Assembly (NCBI RefSeq): GCF_900113115.1
Contig: NZ_FOOF01000005.1
Span: 186,001 to 250,000 of the forward strand
Direction of reading: 5' to 3'
Length of the DNA stretch: 64,000 nt
DNA from: Duganella sp. CF458
Lineage (GTDB): Bacteria; Pseudomonadota; Gammaproteobacteria; Burkholderiales; Burkholderiaceae_D
Below the pieces are notes generated by a model. The model was not told where the DNA came from and did no database searches. It saw nothing but the letters and a program-made list of their open reading frames with translations. Positions 14,569-24,613 of the stretch are shown one piece after another. The first letter of the stretch is position 1, and each line of letters opens with the position of its first letter. The position numbers were made by a program, and so were the translations under genes.

Positions 14569-17478
14569 ATGAATTACCTTGCAGGCCCCCAGACCAAGCG
14601 CGCCGTATTGGCCGCAGCTGTAGCAGCAGCCGTTTTGCAAATGGCGAACCAGGCAGCCGCACAAACCGCAGCCCCGGCGGAGGAAGCGATGACTGCCGTG
14701 GTAGTCACCGGTTCCCTGATCCGCCGGGTTGCCAATGAGGGCGCCACCCCGCTGGTCACCATCAAGTCGAGCGAGCTCCAGGCGCGCGGCAACACCGAGC
14801 TGAAAGACCTGGTACTGGAGATGCCCCAATCGCTGTCGCTGGGCACCAATAGCGGTGCGGCCGGTCCGATCATCAACCTGCGCGGCCTCGGCCCGATGCG
14901 GACACTGACCCTGTTGAACGGCCGCCGCCTGGCCAACGAGCCGTTGCAGGACCAGTATGTCTCCGTCAACGTGATGCCGCGCATGGCGCTGGACCGGGTG
15001 GAAACCCTGAACGGCGGCGCCGCTTCGATCTACGGTGCGGATGCCATCGGCGGCGTGCAGAACTTCCTGACCAAGCGCGGTTTCGAAGGCGTCTCCGTCA
15101 AGGCCGAGTACGCGCCGACGCAAAAGGGCGGGGCGGATTCGACCAGCGTCGGCGCAATCCTGGGTACCGGCAACCTGTCGCGCGACGGCTGGAATGCCTA
15201 CCTCGCGATCGATTACCAGAAGAAGGATGCACTGTTCCAGGGCGACCGCCCGCAGCAGCATGATCCGGCCGTCCTGCGCACCTTGGGCCTTGGCATTACG
15301 CCCGATGCGCGCAACCCGACCCCGGTTGCCAACTTCGGCTTTGCGCGCAACGCCAATTCGAACTACAACCCGACTTTCGCCACCGGCTGCCTGGCGCCAT
15401 ACGCCACGCCGACCCTCGGCAACAACAGCACTGCCGCAACCCCGGTCTACGCGCCAGGCTGCGTGCGCAATCCGCTGTTCTGGAATGCGGTGACGGACGG
15501 CAGCGAAATCATCAACGTCAGCGGCCGCGCGAGCTTGAACCTGTCGGGCGGCCACAAGCTGGACCTGGACATCCTGCATTCCGAATTCACGGTCCAGAAG
15601 TATCGCGGCATGCAGGTACCCGGGACCACCCAGCCGTTCACCACCTATTCGCTGCCGGCGAGCAGCAAATACTATCCAGGCAAAGGCATCACCCCGGCGG
15701 TGCCGGTGGTGGGCAGCAATACCGGCAGCAACACGCCGACCATGTTCATCGACCCGGGCAAAACGCCGGGCACGGTCAGCGACCTGAATATGAACAACCG
15801 GACCATTTACTTCCAGTGGGGGCCCGCCGAACTTGGCCCGGCGTACCGCGACGACAAGCAGTCGAACGACCGCATCGTGCTGACCGCAGAAGGCGAAGTG
15901 CTGGGTTGGGACTACCGCGCCGGCCTGAATTACGGCGAATCGAAGCGCGACACCCGCGCCGGTGAGGGGTATATCCTTTACAGCAAGGCGCAGGAAGGCT
16001 TCAACAATGGCACCTTGAATCCCTTCGGCCTGCAGGACGCGGCCGGCCTGGCCTACCTGCAAAGCATCCAGGCGGAAGACTATACCTACCGCCTGAACAA
16101 GGCCTACAACCAGAGCGTGGACGTGACGCTGTCCAAAGGCCTGTGGGAGCTGCCGGGCGGTCCGCTGACCCTGGCGGTTTCCGGCGAACTGCGCCGCGAC
16201 GGCGCGCAGACCTTCAATGCGCCGCTGGACTATGTGCTGAAAAAGGCTGACGGCAGCTACCACATCGACGCCGCCGGCAACGTCGTGCAGTCCGACCTGG
16301 TAGGCGAAACCCCGCAAGGCGTGGCCAAGAAGATCCACCGCACCATCGCTTCGCTGCTGATGGAAGCGGAAGCCCCGATCACCGACAAGTTCCTGCTCAA
16401 CGCCGCGGTGCGCGCCGACCGTTACTACGACCTGAAACAGACCACAGTCAATCCAAAGCTGGCCGCGCGCTGGCAGCCGTTCCAGCAACTGGTCCTGCGC
16501 GGCAACGTGAATACCGGCTTCCGCGCGCCGTCGATCATCGACATCCAGAACCCGACGCCGGAAGTGCGCAACCAGGTGATGGACGATCCGGTCCTGTGCC
16601 CGAGCTCGCAGCCGCTGGTGGCCGGCACCGGCACGCCAAAGTCCGGCTACACCTTTGACCAGGTCTGCAACGTCGCCACCAACTACTGGACCAAATCGCC
16701 GAACAACGACTTCCTGAAACCGGAAAAATCGCGTGGCTTCTCCTTTGGTTTCGCGCTGGAGCCGGTCAAGGACCTGTCGATCACCGTCGACTACTGGGGC
16801 CTGAAACTGCGCGACGTGCTGGGCGCCGTGACCATCGCCGAGATCCAGCAGAATCCGGCCAAGTACGAAGTGAACTTCGTGCGCAATGCGGACGGTACCA
16901 TCGACCATATCGTGGCAAGCCAGGCCAACCGCGGCCAGACCCGCATCCGCGGCCTGGACCTGTCGGCCAGCTACCGCTTCCCGAAAACCAGCTTTGGTAC
17001 CTTCGATGCGAAGCTGGACGGCACCTATATGGACAAGTATGAGTTCCAGTCCGAGAAGAGCGGCCCTTGGCTGAGCAACGTGGGCATCATCACCAACGAT
17101 GGCCGCTACGGTAGCGCAGGCCCGAACGCCGGCCTGGCCGGACTGCCGCAGATCAACCCGCGCTGGAAACATACCGCCTCGGTTACCTACACCAACGGCG
17201 CCTGGGCCGGCACGCTGTCGCAGCGCTACAACTCCAGCGTGACCGACGTCACCCCGCGTGCCGGTTCGACCCTGACCGAAGTGGAAGCCTATAAGCAGTA
17301 CAACCTGAACGTGAACTACACCGGTTTCAAGAACACGACCATCAGCTTCGGCGTCAACAACCTGACCGGGGAATGGCCGCCACTGACCTCCAACAGCACC
17401 TACAGCGGCGGCTATGTGACGTCGATGGCCGATATGCTGGGCCGTGTCTATCGCTTCTCGGTGGAGTACAAGTTCTAA
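14569..17478 (+). CDS. large TonB-dependent receptor, probable pectin oligosaccharide uptake
   Basis: A 969-residue TonB-dependent receptor with signal peptide (about residues 1-31, ending QAAAQ). The TonB box region is in TAVVVTGSLIRRVANEG, and the plug has LRGLGPMRTLTLLNGRRLA and GGAASIYGADAIGGVQNFLT. The size and the GSLIRR start match receptors of the oligosaccharide-import group common in Alteromonas, Caulobacter and Massilia. The protein ends in a strand with terminal Phe (YRFSVEYKF), the usual barrel assembly signal. GGAGGAG precedes the ATG. It lies downstream of GntR operator palindromes and one base before the esterase-glycosidase gene, so import of pectin fragments is inferred from context. 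Confidence 0.93.
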   Translation: MNYLAGPQTKRAVLAAAVAAAVLQMANQAAAQTAAPAEEAMTAVVVTGSLIRRVANEGATPLVTIKSSELQARGNTELKDLVLEMPQSLSLGTNSGAAGPIINLRGLGPMRTLTLLNGRRLANEPLQDQYVSVNVMPRMALDRVETLNGGAASIYGADAIGGVQNFLTKRGFEGVSVKAEYAPTQKGGADSTSVGAILGTGNLSRDGWNAYLAIDYQKKDALFQGDRPQQHDPAVLRTLGLGITPDARNPTPVANFGFARNANSNYNPTFATGCLAPYATPTLGNNSTAATPVYAPGCVRNPLFWNAVTDGSEIINVSGRASLNLSGGHKLDLDILHSEFTVQKYRGMQVPGTTQPFTTYSLPASSKYYPGKGITPAVPVVGSNTGSNTPTMFIDPGKTPGTVSDLNMNNRTIYFQWGPAELGPAYRDDKQSNDRIVLTAEGEVLGWDYRAGLNYGESKRDTRAGEGYILYSKAQEGFNNGTLNPFGLQDAAGLAYLQSIQAEDYTYRLNKAYNQSVDVTLSKGLWELPGGPLTLAVSGELRRDGAQTFNAPLDYVLKKADGSYHIDAAGNVVQSDLVGETPQGVAKKIHRTIASLLMEAEAPITDKFLLNAAVRADRYYDLKQTTVNPKLAARWQPFQQLVLRGNVNTGFRAPSIIDIQNPTPEVRNQVMDDPVLCPSSQPLVAGTGTPKSGYTFDQVCNVATNYWTKSPNNDFLKPEKSRGFSFGFALEPVKDLSITVDYWGLKLRDVLGAVTIAEIQQNPAKYEVNFVRNADGTIDHIVASQANRGQTRIRGLDLSASYRFPKTSFGTFDAKLDGTYMDKYEFQSEKSGPWLSNVGIITNDGRYGSAGPNAGLAGLPQINPRWKHTASVTYTNGAWAGTLSQRYNSSVTDVTPRAGSTLTEVEAYKQYNLNVNYTGFKNTTISFGVNNLTGEWPPLTSNSTYSGGYVTSMADMLGRVYRFSVEYKF

Positions 17479-17479
17479 G

Positions 17480-20400
17480 ATGCTGCTGCACCGCCTGCTG
17501 CCCCCTCTGCTGCTGGCCTGCTTCCTGCTGATGTCGACAGCAGGGGCGTATGCTGAGCCGTCAGCGCCGTCGGAGGCGGTGAAACTCGTGCCGGCGGCGG
17601 AAGCCGCCGCCGCGAGTTCCGGCCCGTACTTCGTCGAAGCGCGCATGCGCGCGGTGTCCGGCGGTGCAGGGCAGGGCCTTGTCATTGTCCGGTACCGTGA
17701 TGACCGCAACTGGCTTGGCTTCGGCCTCGATGTCGCCGCAGCCGGCAAGCTGGCAGTCAATATCGTTCGCCTGGTCGATGGCGAGCCGAGGTTCCTCAAG
17801 CAGGTAAGGATTGATCCCGATCCAGGCGATGCGTTCTATACGATTCGCCTCGACGTGGATGGTGCGGCCCTCACGGCCTATCTCAATGGCACGCGCCTGA
17901 TTGGCGTCGACGAGCCCACTGCGCTGCCGCCGCGCATCGGCATACTGGCGCAAGGCGGCCGGTTTGAGATCAACGGCTTGCGTGTCGGAGACATCACGCA
18001 AGCGCCCACCAGCATGGGGCTGGTCCATAGGCATAAGCAGCTAAGCTTGCAGCTTGGCGATGCGCCGCAGCGGTTTGCGGTTCGCGCATCCAGCCGGGGC
18101 GAGGTGCGAGCCTTGCCTTTCTCCGCCAGCTCGAGCGATGCATCCGTGGTGGAAGCCAGTGTGGATGGCGGCGAGCTTCTGCTGGCGCCGCGTGGCATCG
18201 GCAACGCGGCAGTCACGCTCATCAGCGCTGAAGATCCGAACGTGGCGGTGACGCTGGCGGTGCGCGTCGGACCGGCGTTCGCCGCGCCGCCAGGCAGCGT
18301 GCCTTTGACAGCTGGCAGGGTCTCGCCGGCGGCGAATGAGCGTGACGTCCCTGTCGACGCGCGCCTGGAAATTCGCTTCGACCAGGCGCCAACCATCGGC
18401 GAGAACGGCTCGGTACGCATCGTCCGCGCGAAAGACAATGTGACGGTCGACGTGATCCGGCCCGGCATGGAGCTGGATGAAATCGGCGCTACGCGGGATG
18501 GCGTCAAGCGCGTCGTCCGCTATAAGGCAATTTCGGTCGACGGCACCGCAGCGACAATCCGCCCGCACGATGGCAAGCTGACATATGGCACCGACTATTA
18601 CGTTCTGGTCGACGGTCATCTGTTCGCTGGCGCCACGCTGGGTGGTGCGCGGTTTAATGGTATCGGAACGCGGACCGCCTGGGCGTTCCGTATCCGTGAG
18701 CGGGCACCGCGCGGCGCGACGCTGCGCGTGGCGGTGGCAGGAAAGGCCGACTTCCGCACGGTGCAGGGCGCCTTGAACCACGCGATGCGGGAGGTCCCGC
18801 GTGAACAGCCGGTGACCATCCGTCTCGCCGACGGCCGCTACGAAGGCTTGCTTTACCTGCGTGGCAAAGACAATGTGACTTTGCGCGGCGACAGCCGTCA
18901 TGGCGCCCAAATCACGGGCGAAAACAGCGACGGCATCAACCCGGGCAGCGGCGCCGGCCAGTTACCGTTTGCTCCCGGCGCCACCGGTGGCCGCTCGGTA
19001 TTCCTGGTCGAAAACGCCGACCTGCTGCGCCTCGATACGCTCACCCTGATCAACACCACTTGGCGCAGCAAGACCATCGGCGCGCAGGCCGAAGCGCTCA
19101 ATTTCAGCAGCGAAGGCCGCCTCATCGCCAATGAAGTCGATTTCTTCAGCGAGCAGGACACCATCCAGGTCAAGGGCTATGCCTGGTTCTACCGCAGCCT
19201 GGTCGCGGGCAATGTGGATTTCATCTGGGGCTACAACCGCGCGGCCCTGTTTGAGGAGTCCGAGATCCGTTCTGTCGGCGATAGTGCCAACCCAGCGAGC
19301 GGAGGCTACCTGGTGCAGGCGCGCACCGTGGCCGAAGACGATCCCGGCTTCGTCTTCCTGAACAGCCGCCTGACGCACGGCCCCGGCCCCGCAGGCAACG
19401 ACGTGGCGCCGGGCGCGAGCTTCCTCGCGCGGCCGGGTGTCGTGACGGCATGGGATAACGTCCGCTACATCAATTGCAGCGTCGGCCCGCACATCAGTGC
19501 GCAGGGTTGGCACGGCAAGCCGCGTGACGGCAAAGGCTGGGAAGAGGGCGGCAGCACTGACCCGGCGGGCAAGTCACTTGACCTGTCGCAGCGCGTGGCA
19601 GGGCGCTTGCTCGCGCCGGCCGAGGCCGCGCGCTACGACAGCCGCGCCAAGGTATTCGCGCAATTCGCAAACGGGAGAGGATGGAATCCTCAGCCAGCCC
19701 TGGCGCACGATCACGATCCTGTCGAGCGCTGGGGCAGCAAGGAGATCACCCTGGCCGGGCCGCGCGACGGCAATCCTTTCACCGAGGTGGAGCTCTCGGC
19801 TACTTTTCGCCAGGGCGCGCGTACCTTGGCGGTAGACGGTTTTTACGACGGAGCAGGCCAGTACAAACTACGATTCATGCCCGACACGGTGGGCGAGTGG
19901 GAGTACGAGACCCACAGCAATCGCGCAGCACTGGACGGCAAGCGCGGCAAGTTCATGGTGATTGCTGCGATGCCCGGCAATCATGGCCCGGTACGCGTGA
20001 AGGGCGTGCATCATTTTGCCTATGCTGACGGAACGCCGTTCTGGCAGGTCGGCACCACCAGTTATGGCTGGACCCACCAGCCGGAAGCTATCGAACGCCA
20101 GACCCTGGCGACGCTCGCGGCCGGGCCGTTCAACAAGATCCGCATGCTGGTGTTCCCGAACCAGGACGTCAAGCACCAGCCGCCGCGCTTCCCCTTCGAA
20201 GGCGCAACGCCCAAGGCATGGGACTTCACGCGCTTCGATCCCGAATTCTTCCGCCATCTTGAGCAGCGGGTTGGCGACCTGCGCGAACTTGGCATCGAGG
20301 CCGACGTCATCCTGTTCCACCCTTACGACAAAGGATACTGGGGATTCGACCAGATGCCGGCCGAAGTCAATGAACGCTATCTGCGCTATGTGGTGGCGCG

Positions 20401-21205
20401 GCTCGCGTCCTACCGCAATGTGTGGTGGTCGATGGCGAACGAATTCGATTACTTGACCAAAAAACAGATGGCGGAGTGGGACCGCTACTTCGAAATCGTC
20501 CAGGCGCGCGATCCCTACCAGCACCTGCGCTCGATCCACAACGCCATGGTGTTGTACAACCATACCAAGCCCTGGGTAACCCATGTCAGCGTGCAAAGCG
20601 GCGCCATTGCCGAGGACTTCGAACGCGCCGTTCTGTTGCGCGATGTGTATGCGAAGCCGGTGGTCTACGATGAAGTGAAATACGAGGGCAATATCGAGCG
20701 CCGCTGGGGCCAGTTGTCGGGGCAGGAAATGGTGCTGCGCTTCTGGATGGGGGCGATCGCCGGCACTTATGTCGGCCATAGCGAGATCTTCCAGGATCCT
20801 GGCGATATGTCCTGGTTGGGCAAGGGTGGGACCATGCGCGGCGAGAGCCCGGCGCGGCTGGCGTTCTTCCGCAGGATTCTGTCCGAAAGTCCGGCCGAGG
20901 GGCTGGAACCGATCGATAAATGGCAGGGAAATCCCTTCGCCGGCAAACCGGGCCAGTACTACCTGGGCTACTTCGGCCGCCAGGCGCCCGCCAGCTGGCC
21001 CTTCGTGCTCGCCACGCCTGGACTGGCGGATGGCATGAGATTCAGGGCCGAGGTGATAGATACCTGGAATATGACGGTCGCGCCGATGGCGGGCGTGTTC
21101 GAGATCCGCAAGCGTGACAATTACAGCTTTGCCGACAAGGACGGCCGCAGCATCACGCTGCCCGCACGCCCCTACATGGCTTTGCGCCTGATCAGGGTGC
21201 CGTGA
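17480..21205 (+). CDS. fusion of CE8 pectin methylesterase and DUF5060/DUF4038 glycosidase
   Basis: A 1241-residue secreted protein with signal peptide (MLLHRLLPPLLLACFLLMST). Residues about 35-180 resemble a laminin-G-like module. About 185-275 is an Ig-like repeat, and 285-400 an SbsA-type Ig domain (SPAANERDVPVDARLEIRFD). Residues about 420-735 are a pectinesterase beta-helix with the CE8 catalytic set: Asp560 in EQDTI, Asp580 in NVDFIWG, and Gln613/Arg615 in GYLVQAR. From about 745 follows a DUF5060 domain, then a DUF4038 barrel (about 845-1150) related to GH140-type apiosidases, with candidate acid/base Glu988 in WWSMANEFDY and candidate nucleophile Glu1065 in VVYDEVKYEG. It starts one base after the receptor stop, so they are co-transcribed. 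The chain suggests coupled removal of methyl esters and a side-chain sugar from pectin. Confidence 0.9.
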   Translation: MLLHRLLPPLLLACFLLMSTAGAYAEPSAPSEAVKLVPAAEAAAASSGPYFVEARMRAVSGGAGQGLVIVRYRDDRNWLGFGLDVAAAGKLAVNIVRLVDGEPRFLKQVRIDPDPGDAFYTIRLDVDGAALTAYLNGTRLIGVDEPTALPPRIGILAQGGRFEINGLRVGDITQAPTSMGLVHRHKQLSLQLGDAPQRFAVRASSRGEVRALPFSASSSDASVVEASVDGGELLLAPRGIGNAAVTLISAEDPNVAVTLAVRVGPAFAAPPGSVPLTAGRVSPAANERDVPVDARLEIRFDQAPTIGENGSVRIVRAKDNVTVDVIRPGMELDEIGATRDGVKRVVRYKAISVDGTAATIRPHDGKLTYGTDYYVLVDGHLFAGATLGGARFNGIGTRTAWAFRIRERAPRGATLRVAVAGKADFRTVQGALNHAMREVPREQPVTIRLADGRYEGLLYLRGKDNVTLRGDSRHGAQITGENSDGINPGSGAGQLPFAPGATGGRSVFLVENADLLRLDTLTLINTTWRSKTIGAQAEALNFSSEGRLIANEVDFFSEQDTIQVKGYAWFYRSLVAGNVDFIWGYNRAALFEESEIRSVGDSANPASGGYLVQARTVAEDDPGFVFLNSRLTHGPGPAGNDVAPGASFLARPGVVTAWDNVRYINCSVGPHISAQGWHGKPRDGKGWEEGGSTDPAGKSLDLSQRVAGRLLAPAEAARYDSRAKVFAQFANGRGWNPQPALAHDHDPVERWGSKEITLAGPRDGNPFTEVELSATFRQGARTLAVDGFYDGAGQYKLRFMPDTVGEWEYETHSNRAALDGKRGKFMVIAAMPGNHGPVRVKGVHHFAYADGTPFWQVGTTSYGWTHQPEAIERQTLATLAAGPFNKIRMLVFPNQDVKHQPPRFPFEGATPKAWDFTRFDPEFFRHLEQRVGDLRELGIEADVILFHPYDKGYWGFDQMPAEVNERYLRYVVARLASYRNVWWSMANEFDYLTKKQMAEWDRYFEIVQARDPYQHLRSIHNAMVLYNHTKPWVTHVSVQSGAIAEDFERAVLLRDVYAKPVVYDEVKYEGNIERRWGQLSGQEMVLRFWMGAIAGTYVGHSEIFQDPGDMSWLGKGGTMRGESPARLAFFRRILSESPAEGLEPIDKWQGNPFAGKPGQYYLGYFGRQAPASWPFVLATPGLADGMRFRAEVIDTWNMTVAPMAGVFEIRKRDNYSFADKDGRSITLPARPYMALRLIRVP

Positions 21206-21297
21206 AACTCTCCGGTGGAGGCGGCGGGCCCGCAGCGAAATTGCTCGACGAAAGTTAATAATTAGTTAAAAATGTCGGCAAACTTTCTCGTGGGGAG

Positions 21298-22395
21298 ATG
21301 CGCTTGGAAAGCTCGAAGGGACATAAGATCGCAGCGGGCGCCGGCCTGACGCTGGCTGGATTATTGGCTTACCTGCTCCTGTGGCCGGTACCTGCCGAAC
21401 CGGTCTCGTGGATGCCGCAACAGGCGCCGGGATATGCCGGCGCGCACGCGCCCAACACCAAGCTGGCCGGCCTGCGGAAAATCGACATCGGTACCGAGCA
21501 GGGACCTGAGCACCTGGCCCTGGGCCCGGACGGCAAACTGTACGCCGCTGTCGCCAGCGGAAAGATCCTGCGCATGGCGCCAGACGGCAGCCAGCGCGAA
21601 GTGTTCGCCAGCACCGGTGGCCGCGTGCTTGGTTTCGACTTCGACGCCAACGGGCGCCTGATTGCAGCCGATGCGATGAAAGGCCTGCTGGCGATCGCTG
21701 CGGACGGCAACGTCACAGTACTGACTGCGCAAGTCGCGCCGGGCGATCCGATTCGCTATGCCGATGGCGTTGTGGTGGCGCCCGGCGGCATGATCTACTT
21801 CACCGATGCCTCGACCCGCTTCGCTCCCGCCGAATGGGGCGGTACCTTCGAAGCCAGCGTGCTGGACATTCTCGAGCAGTCGTCGACCGGCCGCGTGCTG
21901 GCCTACGACCCGGCGAACGGCACGACACGCGTTCTCGCCGGCGGCCTGTCGTTCGCCAACGGCATTGCATTGTCCGGCGATGGGCGCACCTTGTTCGTCA
22001 ACGAGACTGGCCGTTACCGCATTTGGAAGATCGACGCGCAGAGCGGTAAGCGCGAGGTCCTGTTCGACAACCTGCCGGGCTATCCCGATAACCTGATGCG
22101 CGGGCGTGACGGCAAGATCTGGGTGGGCCTGGTCAAGCCGCGCAATCCCACCATCGACCAGCTGGCGCAAAAGCCTTTCATGCGCAAGCTTACGCTGCGC
22201 CTACCGCGCGTCTTGTGGCCGGTGCCGAAAGCGTACGGCCACGTGTTCGCTTTCAGCGAAGACGGAACAGTGCTGGCCGACCTGCAAGACCCTTCCGGTG
22301 CCTATCCGGAAACCACGGCAGTCCTGGAAACCCCCGATCGTCTCTACGTCCAGAGCCTGCACGCCGCCTATATCGGCTGGCTGCCCCGGCCCTGA
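21298..22395 (+). CDS. strictosidine-synthase/SMP-30-like beta-propeller protein
   Basis: A 365-residue membrane-anchored six-bladed propeller protein. An N-terminal hydrophobic segment (about residues 11-30, GAGLTLAGLLAYLLLWPVP) anchors it. Blade signatures include GPEHLALGPDGKLYAAVASG, RVLGFDFDANGRLIAAD and LSFANGIALSGDGRTLFVNET. The family includes lactonases and arylesterase-like enzymes. In a pectin locus a sugar-lactone hydrolase role is possible but unproven. The GGAG at 21294-21297 touches the ATG at 21298, which is too close for normal initiation; the in-frame TTG at 21304 has ideal spacing and may be the true start. It is 92 bases after the esterase-glycosidase gene. Confidence 0.88.
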   Translation: MRLESSKGHKIAAGAGLTLAGLLAYLLLWPVPAEPVSWMPQQAPGYAGAHAPNTKLAGLRKIDIGTEQGPEHLALGPDGKLYAAVASGKILRMAPDGSQREVFASTGGRVLGFDFDANGRLIAADAMKGLLAIAADGNVTVLTAQVAPGDPIRYADGVVVAPGGMIYFTDASTRFAPAEWGGTFEASVLDILEQSSTGRVLAYDPANGTTRVLAGGLSFANGIALSGDGRTLFVNETGRYRIWKIDAQSGKREVLFDNLPGYPDNLMRGRDGKIWVGLVKPRNPTIDQLAQKPFMRKLTLRLPRVLWPVPKAYGHVFAFSEDGTVLADLQDPSGAYPETTAVLETPDRLYVQSLHAAYIGWLPRP

Positions 22396-22550
22396 TCCAG
22401 CGGCAGGTCCGCCGCCGGCGACGGCGCCGGCGCTGCCTGAACCGGGAGCACGATCGTCGTGGTATCGACTGCGCCTGCGACGCGCTGCTGCACAACTTGC
22501 ATGGCGACCGCTTTGCGCGGCGGTTCAGGGCGGGGCGGTTTGGGGAACAT
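22368..22550 (-). CDS. small proline-rich hypothetical protein
   Basis: A 60-residue protein starting MFPKPPRPEPPRKAVAMQVV, with further prolines and alanines (VQAAPAPSPAADLPLDQG) and no membrane segment. I do not recognise it. The case for a real gene is the strong ribosome site AAGGAG seven bases before the ATG at 22550. Its end overlaps the end of the convergent propeller gene by 28 bases. It is divergent from the TonB receptor at 22690, so 22551-22689 is a shared promoter region. Confidence 0.45.
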   Translation of the reverse strand: MFPKPPRPEPPRKAVAMQVVQQRVAGAVDTTTIVLPVQAAPAPSPAADLPLDQGRGSQPI

Positions 22551-22689
22551 GGCATCTCCTTGGAGGACTTGGGCACATATGGGGAGTCTTGGCAAGTTTG
22601 CAAGCACTTGATGTTGCCAACACACACAACGTGCATCGTGCGCTTGGCAGTTGTGTTTATAATTCCCTACGACAATTCGCCTCCTAGCC
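22551..22689. promoter_or_regulatory. divergent promoter region before the TonB-YfiR-kinase operon
   Basis: 139 bases without a gene. A perfect TATAAT (22658-22663) lies 27 bases before the receptor start. TTGGCAA (22589-22595) and TTGCCAA (22614-22620) form a 7-base inverted repeat that could be an operator. No consensus -35 box is visible at the right distance. Confidence 0.4.
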
Positions 22690-24609
22690 ATGTACCGGAA
22701 ACCTACTCCCTTGCTGTTGCTGGCCGTGCTGTCCATTGCGCCGGGTGCGCGCGCTGAAGGCTTGGGGGATGGTGATATCGCCGACCTCACGCTGGAACAA
22801 CTCAACGAAATTGTGGTCACGTCGGTGTCGCGGCAGGAGGAGAGGCTCAGCAATGCTGCCGCGTCGCTGTTCGTGATCAGTGCCACCGACATCCGCCGCA
22901 GCGGCGCGCGCAGCTTGCCGGAAGCGCTGCGCCTGGCGCCGAACCTGGAAGTGGCGCGCGTCGACGCCCGCAATTACGCGATCAGTGCGCGCGGCTTCAA
23001 CGGCCCGTTCGCCAACAAGCTGCTGGTACTGATCGACGGCCGTAGCGTCTATTCGCCATTCTTCTCCGCCGTGTTCTGGGACGCCCAGTCGGTCGTGATG
23101 GAAGATATCGAACGCATCGAGGTCATCAGCGGCCCCGGCTCCACCATCTGGGGTGTGAACGCGGTCAACGGCGTGATCAACGTCATCACGCGCAATGCGA
23201 AGGACAGCCAGGGCACCCTGCTGTCTGTCGCGGCATCAAGCGGGGAGGGCGATGCCAGCCTGCGCTTTGGCGGCCGCCTGTCGAACAACGGCTACTACCG
23301 CGCCTATGCGCAAACCATGGCCGCCGAAGACACCGATACCGCGGCCGGCGTCGACACCTTGACCGGCATGCAGCGGCGCCAGGCCGGCTTCCGCGCCGAC
23401 TGGGGCCTGCGCGACGGCAGCTTGGCGGTGTCGGGCGACGCTTACCAGGCCAACCTGGGGCAGATCGGCACCCGTGATATCCGCCTGTCCGGCGCCAACC
23501 TGGTCGGGCGTTACATGCGCCAACTGGCCGACGGCAATGCGCTGCGCGTGCAACTGGTGCTGGACCACACCGAGCGCAACCAGCCCGGCGCGTATATCGA
23601 CCGCCTCGACACTGTGGAACTGGAAGGGCAGCATGACGTGCGCCTCGGCCCCCACAAGCTGTCCTGGGGCGGCGGCTACCGCCATTCGCGCGACGACAAC
23701 ACGCCCGGCGGCTTCGGCTTCTGGCCTTACGAGCGCAATCTGCATTGGGGCAACCTGTTCGCGCAGGACGAGGTGGCGCTGACTCAAAATCTGCGCGCCA
23801 CCGGCGGCGTGAAGGTGGAGCACAACACCTACACCGGCACGGAATGGCTGCCCACCTTGCGCCTGGCCTGGAGCCCGAATACGACGCATACCGTGTGGAG
23901 CGCGTTGTCGCGCACCGTTCGCGCGCCGGCGCGCAGCGACCGCGACTTCGTATTGCCGCCCAAGCCGGTCATGATCGGCGGCGTGCCGCGCTTCAGCATC
24001 GGCACCAGTCCCGAATTCGAGTCGGAAGTCGCCAATGTGCTGGAACTGGGCTACCGCGCGCAACCCGTGCAGAACTGGTCCTATTCGGTCACGGCCTGGT
24101 ACGCCGATTACGACAAGCTGCGCACGCTGGAGCCGAATACTACTGCCGGCCCCTACCGCGGCATCCTGGAATTCCGCAACCTGGCGCAAGGGCGTACGCG
24201 CGGCCTCGAATTCTGGGCGCGCTGGCAGCCGATGCTGCGCTGGCGCCTGAATGCCGGCCTGGTGGTGCAGGACGTCGACACCGAGCTCAAGCCAGGCAGC
24301 CAGGACGTCACCGCTGTCGGCCTCGTCATCAACGACCCGCACAGCTACTGGCAATTGCGTTCTTCCCACGAAATTGGCGAGCACGTGCAGCTCGACTGGA
24401 CATTACGTTACAACGGCAGCATGCCGAATCCCCATGTTCCGTCGTATCATGAGCTGGATGCGCACCTGGTGTGGAAAGCCAGTCCGCATATTGACGTTGC
24501 GCTCGCTGGACAGAACCTGCTGCATGCGCGGCATGGCGAGTGGGGCGGTTACCCCGGCCGCAATGTATTCGAGCGGCGCGCGGTCCTGAAATTGACGATG
24601 CGGTACTAA
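22690..24609 (+). CDS. TonB-dependent receptor of the YfiR-kinase operon
   Basis: A 639-residue TonB-dependent receptor with signal peptide (to about residue 22, GARA). A short N-terminal extension LTLEQLNEIVVTSVSRQEE contains the TonB box. The plug has YAISARGFNGPFANKLLVLIDGRSVY and VISGPGSTIWGVNAVNGVINVIT. This 'LTLEQLxxxVVTSVSR' class is often found beside YfiR-like proteins and sensor kinases and has been linked with sensing rather than nutrient import. The next gene begins 4 bases after its stop, making it the first gene of a three-gene operon. The ligand is unknown. Confidence 0.93.
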   Translation: MYRKPTPLLLLAVLSIAPGARAEGLGDGDIADLTLEQLNEIVVTSVSRQEERLSNAAASLFVISATDIRRSGARSLPEALRLAPNLEVARVDARNYAISARGFNGPFANKLLVLIDGRSVYSPFFSAVFWDAQSVVMEDIERIEVISGPGSTIWGVNAVNGVINVITRNAKDSQGTLLSVAASSGEGDASLRFGGRLSNNGYYRAYAQTMAAEDTDTAAGVDTLTGMQRRQAGFRADWGLRDGSLAVSGDAYQANLGQIGTRDIRLSGANLVGRYMRQLADGNALRVQLVLDHTERNQPGAYIDRLDTVELEGQHDVRLGPHKLSWGGGYRHSRDDNTPGGFGFWPYERNLHWGNLFAQDEVALTQNLRATGGVKVEHNTYTGTEWLPTLRLAWSPNTTHTVWSALSRTVRAPARSDRDFVLPPKPVMIGGVPRFSIGTSPEFESEVANVLELGYRAQPVQNWSYSVTAWYADYDKLRTLEPNTTAGPYRGILEFRNLAQGRTRGLEFWARWQPMLRWRLNAGLVVQDVDTELKPGSQDVTAVGLVINDPHSYWQLRSSHEIGEHVQLDWTLRYNGSMPNPHVPSYHELDAHLVWKASPHIDVALAGQNLLHARHGEWGGYPGRNVFERRAVLKLTMRY

Positions 24610-24613
24610 CGAG

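Noticed and set aside
14536..17799. 1087-codon open frame on the minus strand
   Set aside because: It lies antisense to the TonB receptor, has shadow-type composition (poly-Val/Arg/Gln), no ribosome site, and no recognisable domain; the plus-strand receptor is certain.
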